Of a stretch of 5,015 nucleotides of DNA, positions 1 through 5,015 are shown piece after piece; the stretch's first letter is position 1; each line of letters opens with the position of its first letter. The position numbers were made by a program, and so were the translations under genes. This DNA comes from Actinomycetes bacterium (GTDB lineage Bacteria > Actinomycetota > Actinomycetes > Mycobacteriales > Micromonosporaceae), in the NCBI GenBank assembly GCA_023437285.1, contig JAEZGP010000325.1, positions 1 to 5,015 of the forward strand, in the 5' to 3' direction. The notes below the pieces were generated by a model, which was given only the letters and a program-made list of their open reading frames with translations, was not told where the DNA came from and did not search any database.

Positions 1-45
1 AGCAACGGCAGGGCCACCAGTGGTGAGGCCTCGATCCGGTCCCCG
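1..45. other. Short region downstream of the antiporter gene, no gene seen
   Basis: Forty-five bases follow the antiporter stop codon. They contain a small odd palindrome, CACCAGTGGTG (15-25), with partly complementary flanks, which could be part of a weak transcription end signal. There is no U tract and too little sequence to assign a gene. Confidence 0.3.
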
Positions 46-1254
46 TCAGTTGACCTGCCCGCCCGTGGCCGGCTCGGCCGGTTGACGGCGGCGCTGCCAC
101 CACATCGCGGCCGGCTCGACGACGCGCGCCGCGACCGGGCCGGCAATGGCCATGAGCAGCACGTACGCCGTCGCGAGCGCCGCCAGCTCGCCCGAGACCG
201 CCCCCGAGGTGACCGCGAGGCCCGCGATAACGATGGAGAACTCGCCCCGCGCCACCAGCGCCGCGCCGGCCCGCAGCCGGCCCAGCCGGGCCACGCCCTG
301 CCACCGGGCCGCCCACCAGCCGGTGAGCAGTTTGGTGGCCGTCGTGACGATCGCGAGCAGCACGGCCGCGCCGAGCACGGGCGGGATCGTCGCCGGGTCG
401 GTGTTGAGCCCGAACAGCACGAAGAAGACGGCCGCGAACAGGTCGCGCAGCGGTTCCAGCAGTTTCGTCGCGTTCTCCGCGGTGGAGCCGGAGATCGCGA
501 TGCCGAGCAGGAACGCGCCGACGGCCGCGGACACCTGCAACGCCGAGGCGATGCCGGCGACCAGCAGCGCCGCGCCGAGCACGCGCAGCAGGAACACCTC
601 GGGTTCGCGCGCGTCGACCACGGCCGACACGGCCCGCCCGTACCGCAGGGCCACGACCAGGACCACGGTGATGGTCACCAGCGCGATGCCGAGCGTCTTG
701 AGTCCGCCCAGGAACCCGACACCGGCCAGGACGGCGGTGAGGATCGGCAGGTAGAACGCCATCGCCAGGTCCTCGAAGACCAGGATGGACAGCACCACGG
801 GCGTCTCGCGGTTACCGAGCCGGCCCAGGTCGCCGAGCACCTTCGCCACGATGCCCGACGACGAGATGTACGTGACGCCGGCCATGGCGAGCGCGCCGAT
901 CGGCCCCCAGCCCAGGATCACCGCGACGATCGCGCCGGGAGCCGCGTTGAGCACGATATCGACGATGCCGGCGAGCCAGGAGCGCCGCATGCCGGTCAGC
1001 AGTTCGGCTGCCGTGTACTCCAGACCCAGCAGGAGCAGCAGCAGCACGACACCGATCTCGGCGGCGAGGCCGGCGAACTCGCCGATGCCGTGCAGCGGGA
1101 CGATGCCGCCCGCGCCGAACGCCAAGCCACCGATGAGATAGAGCGGGATCGGCGAGACCCCGATGCGCCACGCCAGGCGACCGAGGATGCCAAGTCCAAA
1201 AAGGACGGCACCCAGCTCGATAAGGGCGGTGGCGGTGTTGTGGCCGTCACCCAT
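46..1254 (-). CDS. KefB/KhtU-type monovalent cation:proton antiporter (CPA2 family)
   Basis: Integral membrane antiporter expected to exchange K+ or Na+ for protons across the cytoplasmic membrane. The 402-residue product is almost entirely hydrophobic, with about 12-13 likely membrane segments. CPA2-like features are the stretch IGVVLLLLLLGLEYT (residues 67-81), the unwound-helix region SSSGIVAKVLGDLG (131-144), the FED motif at 160-162 (the acidic ion-binding position of the family), GAFLLGIAISGS (246-257), and ARGEFS (335-340), typical of KefB-like proteins. It ends shortly after the last membrane helix with a short Arg/Pro-rich tail. The TrkA-N/RCK domain found in full-length KefB/KefC is therefore absent, which fits control by the separate regulatory subunit encoded 5 bp upstream. 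The ATG at 1254 has no clear Shine-Dalgarno sequence, so translation is probably coupled to the upstream gene. The transported ion cannot be read from the sequence; K+ is inferred from KhtTU of Bacillus. Confidence 0.9.
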   Translation of the reverse strand: MGDGHNTATALIELGAVLFGLGILGRLAWRIGVSPIPLYLIGGLAFGAGGIVPLHGIGEFAGLAAEIGVVLLLLLLGLEYTAAELLTGMRRSWLAGIVDIVLNAAPGAIVAVILGWGPIGALAMAGVTYISSSGIVAKVLGDLGRLGNRETPVVLSILVFEDLAMAFYLPILTAVLAGVGFLGGLKTLGIALVTITVVLVVALRYGRAVSAVVDAREPEVFLLRVLGAALLVAGIASALQVSAAVGAFLLGIAISGSTAENATKLLEPLRDLFAAVFFVLFGLNTDPATIPPVLGAAVLLAIVTTATKLLTGWWAARWQGVARLGRLRAGAALVARGEFSIVIAGLAVTSGAVSGELAALATAYVLLMAIAGPVAARVVEPAAMWWQRRRQPAEPATGGQVN

Positions 1255-1259
1255 GCCGG

Positions 1260-1742
1260 TCAGCCGTGGTCGATGATGCGGGCCGCCTCGCCGAGACCGT
1301 CGGCGGTGCCGACGACGACGATCAGATCTCCGGCGGTCAGGCCGAAGTCCGGGCGGGGGGAAGGATGGACAACGCCGCCGCGCAGGACCGCGACGATCGA
1401 GGCGCCGGTCCGGGTCCGCAGCGCCGTGTCGCCGAGCGTCAACCCGTCGAAGGGCGAGCCGGGCGCGACGACGAGCTGGTGGGTCTCGATCCCGGTGACG
1501 TCGCGGTTCTGGGCCGCGATGTGCTCCACGAGGTGAGGAGCGCCGAGCAGGCTGGCCAGCGTGCCGGATTCAGTGGCCGTCAGGGGCACGGCCACGATGA
1601 CCGCGTCGGGGTCGTCACGACGGAAGACGAGCAGCTCGGTGTGGCCATCGCGGTGGGTGATGACCCCCAGGCGCCGACCGTCTCGCGTCGCGAAGTCTTG
1701 CTGCACCCCGATTCCGGGTAGGGGCGTTACATTCACGTTCAC
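1260..1742 (-). CDS. KhtT-like cation:proton antiporter regulatory subunit (TrkA-C/RCK_C domain)
   Basis: Cytoplasmic regulatory subunit of 160 residues. An N-terminal domain (about 1-75) carries LPGIGVQQDF and GRRLGVITHRDG, characteristic of KhtT/AmhM-like proteins. A C-terminal TrkA-C (RCK_C) domain (about 85-157) shows the usual pattern of LGDTALRTRTGASIVAVLRGG followed by AGDLIVVVGT. In Bacillus KhtT this domain binds ligand (c-di-AMP has been shown) and gates the membrane partner KhtU; that this protein does the same is inference. The partner antiporter starts 5 bp after this stop codon. The chosen GTG start at 1742 keeps the complete LPGIG N-terminus. It lies 6 nt after a TAGGAT -10-like element, so the mRNA may be leaderless. 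A weak AGGA with 7-nt spacing overlaps the same bases and could serve as a ribosome-binding site on read-through transcripts from trpA. Orientation and the 34-bp gap also allow cotranscription with the trp genes. Confidence 0.88.
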   Translation of the reverse strand: MNVNVTPLPGIGVQQDFATRDGRRLGVITHRDGHTELLVFRRDDPDAVIVAVPLTATESGTLASLLGAPHLVEHIAAQNRDVTGIETHQLVVAPGSPFDGLTLGDTALRTRTGASIVAVLRGGVVHPSPRPDFGLTAGDLIVVVGTADGLGEAARIIDHG

Positions 1743-1746
1743 CGCG

Positions 1747-1762
1747 CGATCCTAACGGATCG
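1747..1762. repeat. 16-bp inverted repeat overlapping the -10 of the khtT-like gene
   Basis: Perfect 6-bp arms CGATCC and GGATCG around a 4-nt centre TAAC (plus strand). It lies in the 34-bp gap between trpA and the khtT-like gene and covers the candidate -10 (1749-1754). It could be a small operator. In a transcript reading through from trpA it could form a short hairpin that holds the AGGA in front of the GTG start. It is too short and lacks a U tract, so it is unlikely to be a terminator. Confidence 0.4.
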
Positions 1763-1780
1763 AGAACAGGGGCCGGTCAA
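1749..1780 (-). promoter_or_regulatory. Candidate leaderless promoter of the khtT-like gene
   Basis: On the minus strand a TAGGAT hexamer (1754-1749) matches the actinobacterial -10 pattern TANNNT. Its last base is followed by 6 nt and then the GTG start, so initiation at the usual distance would fall on the G of the start codon. A TTGACC (1780-1775) resembles a -35 but is 20 nt upstream, longer than the usual 16-19, and overlaps the trpA stop codon. The -35 is therefore doubtful; the -10 and its spacing are the main support. Confidence 0.45.
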
Positions 1781-2580
1781 CGCCGGACGGACCGCACCCC
1801 GGCCGCCAGATCGGCGCTCAACTCACGCAGCGCCGCCATGCCCGCGTCCAGATCCGGCGCGTCGAGCAGCGTCCTGACCAGGGCACTTCCCACGATCACC
1901 CCGTCGGCGTAGGAGCCGACGGCGGCCGCGTGCGCGCCGTTGCGTACCCCCAGGCCGACGCCGACCGGGATCGTGTCGTTCGCCGCGCGGACCCGGGCGA
2001 CCAGCGCGGGCGCCGCGTCGGACGTCTCTTCCCGGGCACCGGTGACACCCATCACGGCGGTGGCGTAGCAGAAGCCCCGGCAGGCGTCCGCCGTCATGGC
2101 GATCCGCGCGTCCGTCGACGACGGGGCGACGAGGAACACCTTGTCGAGCCCGTACGCGTCGGCGGCGGCGATCCACTCGCCGGCCTCCTCGGGGATGAGG
2201 TCGGGGGTGACCAGGCCGGCGCCGCCCGCGGCGGCGAAGTCGCGCGCGAACCGCTCGACGCCGTAGCGCTCGATGGGGTTCCAGTACGTCATCATGATCA
2301 CCGGGGCGCCAGCCTCCGCGGTGGCCTCGATGACGCGCAGGACGTCGGCGCTGCGCACGCCGCCGGCCAGGGCGATCTCGCTGGCGCGCTGGATGACCGG
2401 GCCGTCCATGACCGGGTCGGAGTACGGGAACTCGACCTCGATGACGTCGACGCCGGAGGCGACCATCGCCTTGGTCGCGGCGATGCTGCCCTCGACCGTC
2501 GGGAAGCCGGCCGGCATGCAGCCCACCAGCGCGGCCCGCCCCTCGGCACGGGCCTTGTCAAAAGCCACCGCAACGCTCAC
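1777..2580 (-). CDS. trpA: Tryptophan synthase alpha subunit
   Basis: TrpA cleaves indole-3-glycerol phosphate to glyceraldehyde-3-phosphate and indole, which passes through a tunnel to TrpB in the cytoplasmic alpha2beta2 complex. The product is a 267-residue TIM barrel, the usual family length. Visible signatures are GCMPAGFPT (20-28), [18 protein letters not shown] (47-64) with the catalytic Glu48 and Asp59 (equivalent to Glu49 and Asp60 of Salmonella), YWNPIERYG (99-107), [16 protein letters not shown] (169-184) with the loop 6 region, and VGVGLGVRN (206-214) plus [11 protein letters not shown] (225-235) for phosphate binding. The GTG start at 2580 overlaps the trpB TGA as GTGA, keeps the usual short N-terminus, and has a weak GGGGA about 9 nt upstream; longer in-frame extensions would run through trpB. 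One oddity is Glu50 directly after Glu48-Val49, where most TrpA proteins have Gly. Confidence 0.97.
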   Translation of the reverse strand: MSVAVAFDKARAEGRAALVGCMPAGFPTVEGSIAATKAMVASGVDVIEVEFPYSDPVMDGPVIQRASEIALAGGVRSADVLRVIEATAEAGAPVIMMTYWNPIERYGVERFARDFAAAGGAGLVTPDLIPEEAGEWIAAADAYGLDKVFLVAPSSTDARIAMTADACRGFCYATAVMGVTGAREETSDAAPALVARVRAANDTIPVGVGLGVRNGAHAAAVGSYADGVIVGSALVRTLLDAPDLDAGMAALRELSADLAAGVRSVRR

Positions 2581-3785
2581 GCCTGACCGTCCCCGAGGAG
2601 TCCGAAATAGTCGCCGGCGGTCGAGACGTCCTTGTCGCCGCGGCCGGACAGGTTCACCACGATCGTGGCGTCCGGGCCGAGGTCGCGGGCCACCCGCAGC
2701 GCCCCGGCGAGCGCGTGCGCGCTCTCGATGGCCGGAATGATGCCCTCGGTGCGGCACAGCAACTGGAACGCGTCCATCGCCTCGGCGTCGGTGACCGGCT
2801 CGTACACGGCCCGCCCGGTGTCGTGCAGCCACGCGTGCTCCGGCCCGACGCCCGGGTAGTCCAGGCCCGCGGAGATCGAGTGGGACTCGATCGTCTGGCC
2901 GTCCTCGTCCTGCAGCAGGAAGGTCCGGTTGCCGTGCAGCACGCCGACCGCCCCGCCGGTGATCGAGGCGGCGTGCCGGCCCGTGGCGACGCCGTCACCG
3001 CCCGCCTCGAACCCGTACAGCCGCACCGAGGTGTCCGGCACGAAGGCGTGGAAGATGCCGATCGCGTTCGACCCGCCACCGACGCAGGCGACGACCGCGT
3101 CCGGCAGCTTGCCGGTCAGCTCCAGGGTCTGCGCGCGGGCCTCCTCGCCGATGCCCTTCACCAGGTCCCGAACGATCATCGGGAACGGGTGCGGACCGGC
3201 GGCGGTGCCGAGCAGGTAATGGGTCGTTTCAACGTTGGCGACCCAGTCGCGCAGCGCCTCGTTGAGCGCGTCCTTGAGGGTCCGCGACCCGTTCGTCACC
3301 GGGATGACGGTCGCGCCGAGCATCCGCATGCGGGCGACGTTGAGGGCCTGCCGGCGGGTGTCCTCCTCGCCCATGTAGACCACACACTCCAGCCCGAACA
3401 GGGCCGCCGCCGTGGCGCTGGCCACGCCGTGCTGACCCGCGCCGGTCTCGGCGATGACGCGCGGCTTGCCCATGCGCTTGACGAGCAGGGCCTGCCCCAG
3501 CACGTTGCGGACCTTGTGCGCGCCGGTGTGGTTGAGGTCTTCGCGCTTGAGCAGGATGCGCGCCCCCGCCGCCTCGGACAGGCGGGTGGCGTCGTAGAGC
3601 CGGCTCGGCGTGTTCGCGTACTCGCGCAGCAGGCGGTCGAACTCCGCGTGGAACGCCGGGTCGTCCTGCGCCTCGCGGTAGACCTTCTCCAGCTCGTCCA
3701 GGGCCGCGATGAGCGCCTCGGGCACGAACCGGCCGCCGAAGCGGCCGAAGTGCCCGGCGAAGTCCGGCAGCGCCTGCGCGGTCAT
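2577..3785 (-). CDS. trpB: Tryptophan synthase beta subunit
   Basis: PLP-dependent TrpB condenses indole with L-serine to make L-tryptophan, in complex with TrpA. The 402-residue product has the full TrpB1-type architecture. It starts with [14 protein letters not shown] (13-26). HTGAHKVRN (86-94) carries the PLP Schiff-base lysine Lys91. ETGAGQHG (113-120) carries the catalytic Glu113. [10 protein letters not shown] (193-202) is followed by the PLP-phosphate loop VGGGSN (235-240). [24 protein letters not shown] (292-315) includes the Asp309 that corresponds to Asp305 of Salmonella. [13 protein letters not shown] (347-359) and NLSGRGDKD (378-386) complete the PLP pocket. The ATG at 3785 overlaps the trpC TGA as ATGA, with GAGG 8 nt upstream, so translation is probably coupled. 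An unusual detail is Val-Arg-Asn after the PLP lysine where Ile-Asn-Asn is common; everything else looks functional. Confidence 0.98.
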   Translation of the reverse strand: MTAQALPDFAGHFGRFGGRFVPEALIAALDELEKVYREAQDDPAFHAEFDRLLREYANTPSRLYDATRLSEAAGARILLKREDLNHTGAHKVRNVLGQALLVKRMGKPRVIAETGAGQHGVASATAAALFGLECVVYMGEEDTRRQALNVARMRMLGATVIPVTNGSRTLKDALNEALRDWVANVETTHYLLGTAAGPHPFPMIVRDLVKGIGEEARAQTLELTGKLPDAVVACVGGGSNAIGIFHAFVPDTSVRLYGFEAGGDGVATGRHAASITGGAVGVLHGNRTFLLQDEDGQTIESHSISAGLDYPGVGPEHAWLHDTGRAVYEPVTDAEAMDAFQLLCRTEGIIPAIESAHALAGALRVARDLGPDATIVVNLSGRGDKDVSTAGDYFGLLGDGQA

Positions 3786-4591
3786 CGGACCGGCCTCGGC
3801 GTCGCCGGGTGCGAGCCGGCGGTCACCAGCTCGGCGACCGCGTCGCGCGGGCTCTTCTGGGTCACCAGGCCCTCCCCCACGAGCACCGCGTCGGCGCCGG
3901 CCGCCGCGTACCTGATCAGGTCGTGCGGGCCGCGCACGCCGGACTCGGCGATCTTCACAACGTTGTTGGGCAGGCCGGGGGCGATGCGCTCGAACACCGA
4001 CCGGTCGACCTCCAGCGTCGCCAGGTTGCGGGCGTTCACGCCGATGACCTTGGCGCCGGCCGCGAGGGCCCGGTCGGCCTCGGCCTCGGTGTGCACCTCG
4101 ACCAGCGCCGTCATGCCCAGCGACTCGACCCGCTCCAGCAGGCCCATCAGGGTGTTCTGCTCCAGCGCGGCCACGATCAGCAGGACCAGGTCGGCCCCGT
4201 ACGCCCGGGCCTCGTGCACCTGGTAGCTGGAGACCACGAAGTCCTTGCGCAGCACCGGCACGTTGACCACGGCCCGCACCGCCGCCAGGTCATCGAGGGA
4301 GCCGCCGAACCAGCGGCCCTCGGTCAGCACGCTGACACACCGGGCGCCGCCGTCGGCGTACTCCTTGGCCAGTTCGGCCGGGTCCGGGATCTCCGCCAGT
4401 TGTCCCTTCGACGGGGAGGACCGCTTCACCTCGGCGATGACGCCGACGCCGGGTGACCGCAGGGCGGCGTAGGCGTCCAGCGCGGGGACGGCCGCCGCGG
4501 CGGTCTCCTTCAGCGCCTCCAGCGGCACCCGCGCCTGCCGGGTCGCCACGTCCTCGCGAACCCCAGCCAGGATCTCCTCGAGCACGCTCAC
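3782..4591 (-). CDS. trpC: Indole-3-glycerol-phosphate synthase
   Basis: TrpC closes the indole ring by converting CdRP to indole-3-glycerol phosphate, the substrate of the TrpA/TrpB pair encoded next. The 269-residue TIM barrel has all family motifs. [13 protein letters not shown] (51-63) holds Glu54 and Lys56. [12 protein letters not shown] (87-98) is followed by LRKDFVV with the general acid Lys116. ALVEVHTE (163-170) holds the general base Glu165. IGVNARNL (183-190) holds Asn186, and KIAESGV (213-219) holds Glu216 and Ser217. GADAVLVGE (232-240) forms the phosphate site. I chose the GTG at 4591 because it gives the family N-terminus [15 protein letters not shown] and has a strong GGAGG (4603-4599) 7 nt upstream. 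An in-frame ATG at 4711 would add 40 residues unlike the family and would lie across the promoter. The stop overlaps the trpB start by 4 nt. Confidence 0.97.
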   Translation of the reverse strand: MSVLEEILAGVREDVATRQARVPLEALKETAAAAVPALDAYAALRSPGVGVIAEVKRSSPSKGQLAEIPDPAELAKEYADGGARCVSVLTEGRWFGGSLDDLAAVRAVVNVPVLRKDFVVSSYQVHEARAYGADLVLLIVAALEQNTLMGLLERVESLGMTALVEVHTEAEADRALAAGAKVIGVNARNLATLEVDRSVFERIAPGLPNNVVKIAESGVRGPHDLIRYAAAGADAVLVGEGLVTQKSPRDAVAELVTAGSHPATPRPVR

Positions 4592-4635
4592 CGGCCCACC
4601 TCCACCCGCGGGCTCCCCAATCCGGGTGTCGTCAT
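4588..4635 (-). CDS. Possible 15-codon leaderless ORF coupled to trpC
   Basis: A small ORF reads [15 protein letters not shown]. Its ATG at 4635 sits 7 nt after the TACCAT -10 element, where transcription is expected to begin, so it would be translated from a leaderless mRNA. Its TGA overlaps the trpC GTG as GTGA, the same coupling style used at trpC-trpB and trpB-trpA. The strong GGAGG of trpC lies inside it. It has no Trp codon, so it is not a classical Trp-codon attenuator peptide. Whether it is translated or conserved cannot be told here; it could be a chance reading frame. Confidence 0.4.
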   Translation of the reverse strand: MTTPGLGSPRVEVGR

Positions 4636-4642
4636 GCGGCCG

Positions 4643-4671
4643 ATGGTAGGGGTAACGCAGATCGCACCCAA
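4643..4671 (-). promoter_or_regulatory. Candidate promoter of trpCBA
   Basis: Minus-strand TTGGGT (4671-4666) and TACCAT (4648-4643) are separated by exactly 17 nt, matching a housekeeping sigma factor site (-35 TTGNNN, -10 TANNNT). Initiation is predicted near 4635-4637, at or just before an ATG. The region is less GC-rich than the flanking genes and lies after a hairpin that probably ends the upstream unit. Together these suggest trpCBA can be transcribed independently of the upstream membrane-protein gene. Confidence 0.55.
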
Positions 4672-4679
4672 GCCGGGGG

Positions 4680-4716
4680 TATGCCGTTGCTAACCCTGTG
4701 GAATGCGGCATAATGC
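4680..4716. repeat. Clustered ATGC/GCAT inverted repeats upstream of the trpC promoter
   Basis: Perfect 7-bp arms TATGCCG (4680-4686) and CGGCATA (4706-4712) flank a 19-bp spacer. The right arm is also part of two overlapping odd palindromes, ATGCGGCAT (4703-4711) and GCATAATGC (4708-4716). The cluster lies about 45-80 bp upstream of the predicted trpC transcription start, where an activator or a looping repressor could bind. No known operator is recognised. Confidence 0.35.
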
Positions 4717-4719
4717 CCG

Positions 4720-4756
4720 GGCCCCGTCCGTGCGGCCGAAACGCCGCGCCGGGGCC
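4720..4756 (-). terminator. GC-rich hairpin after the membrane-protein gene, probable terminator
   Basis: Seven-bp outer arms (GGCCCCG at 4720-4726, CGGGGCC at 4750-4756) enclose a 5-bp inner stem (GCGGC 4732-4736, GCCGC 4743-4747) with a 6-nt loop. The hairpin begins 12 nt after the minus-strand stop codon at 4769. No U tract follows, as is common for actinobacterial terminator-like hairpins, so termination strength is uncertain. The reverse orientation is equally stable, but no gene on the plus strand calls for it. Confidence 0.55.
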
Positions 4757-4768
4757 GGTCCCCGCAGG

Positions 4769-5015
4769 TCAATCCGCGGTGGGATCGTCACCTCGGTCGA
4801 TGGCGTCCCAGAACTGCCCCGTCGACCGTCGGCCCGGCGTCCGCGTCGGGCCGCTGTCTGCCTCACCCGTACGCCGGACAGCGCGCGACCCGTCGGACGG
4901 CGGGGTCGGGGCGCGCTCGTAGCGGGTACCCATGGACGGCCACCGACCGCCCTGCCGCAACGCGACCGCGCCGACGGCCACGATCACCGCGCCGGCGCCC
5001 GCGCACAGCACCGGC
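4769..5015 (-). CDS. Trp biosynthesis-associated membrane protein, C-terminal part (TIGR02234-like), partial
   Basis: This is the C-terminal end of a membrane protein; the 5' part lies beyond the window edge, so the GTG at 5011 is an internal Val codon and not a start. The visible segment opens with the end of a transmembrane helix (LCAGAGAVIVAVGAVAL), then RQGGRWPSMGTRYE, a sequence typical of the actinobacterial Trp_oprn_chp family (TIGR02234/PF09534). A hydrophilic, probably cytosolic tail follows and ends in QFWDAIDRGDDPTAD, also family-typical. Members usually sit between trpE and trpC; their biochemical role is not established. The strong GC hairpin follows the stop codon. The HGxxPAAW-type small gene often found next in related genomes is not present: the 177 bp before trpC is too short for it. 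Confidence 0.85.
   Translation of the reverse strand, partial: PVLCAGAGAVIVAVGAVALRQGGRWPSMGTRYERAPTPPSDGSRAVRRTGEADSGPTRTPGRRSTGQFWDAIDRGDDPTAD

Noticed and set aside
82..1536. 484-codon open frame on the plus strand across both antiporter genes
   Set aside because: It is antisense to two well-recognised genes, and its product is a low-complexity Arg/Gln/Asp/His-rich string with no domain. Such frames arise from strong GC bias at third codon positions.
2581..2832. Extension of trpA upstream of the GTG at 2580
   Set aside because: It would overlap trpB by about 250 bp and add an Arg-rich sequence unlike any TrpA; the GTGA overlap start gives the normal 267 residues.
2715..4226. 503-codon open frame on the plus strand across trpB and trpC
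   Set aside because: Antisense to intact trpB and trpC with an Arg/Val/Gly/His-rich product and no recognisable motif; a GC-bias shadow.
4588..4635. Classical Trp-codon attenuator leader peptide before trpC
   Set aside because: The short ORF has no Trp codons, and no alternating terminator/antiterminator hairpins follow before trpC.
4592..4711. N-terminal extension of trpC from an ATG at 4711
   Set aside because: The 40 extra residues are not family-like and would run through the promoter and repeat cluster; the GTG at 4591 has a strong ribosome-binding site and gives the standard 269-residue protein.
4698..4922. 74-codon plus-strand ORF over the end of the membrane-protein gene
   Set aside because: It is antisense to a recognised gene, runs through the terminator hairpin, has no ribosome-binding site that I can see, and its product has no recognisable features.

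Overview
The window is a GC-rich, densely packed piece of an actinobacterial chromosome. Third codon positions are strongly G/C, GTG starts are common, genes overlap by ATGA/GTGA, and I found no in-frame TTA codon where I looked. The tryptophan gene order (TIGR02234-type membrane protein, trpC, trpB, trpA) is typical of actinomycetes. The protein sequences look most like the Micromonosporaceae (Micromonospora/Actinoplanes/Salinispora group), but that family-level placement is inferred from memory of homologues and not from a search.

All recognisable genes lie on the minus strand, so transcription runs from high to low coordinates. At the right edge (4769-5015) is the C-terminal end of a Trp-biosynthesis-associated membrane protein; the rest lies outside the window. 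A 177-bp intergenic region follows (4592-4768). It holds a strong GC hairpin just after the stop codon (probable terminator), a cluster of ATGC/GCAT repeats, a good promoter for trpC, and a 15-codon ORF that would be read from a leaderless transcript and overlaps the trpC start. Next come trpC (4591-3782), trpB (3785-2577) and trpA (2580-1777), each joined to the next by a 4-nt stop/start overlap. They encode indole-3-glycerol-phosphate synthase and the beta and alpha subunits of tryptophan synthase, which together convert CdRP to indole-3-glycerol phosphate and then to L-tryptophan.

After a 34-bp gap come two genes unrelated to tryptophan. The first (1742-1260) is a KhtT-like regulatory subunit with a TrkA-C (RCK_C) domain. 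The second, 5 bp further on (1254-46), is a KefB/KhtU-like CPA2 monovalent cation:proton antiporter that lacks its own cytoplasmic nucleotide-binding domain. They form a two-gene K+/H+ (or Na+/H+) antiport module that may have its own leaderless promoter in the 34-bp gap. The last 45 bp contain no recognisable gene.

I see no mobile element, CRISPR array, tRNA or rRNA, and no clearly new multi-gene system. The most interesting content is regulatory: two matching leaderless-promoter arrangements, the coupled mini-ORF before trpC, and the repeat cluster upstream of it.
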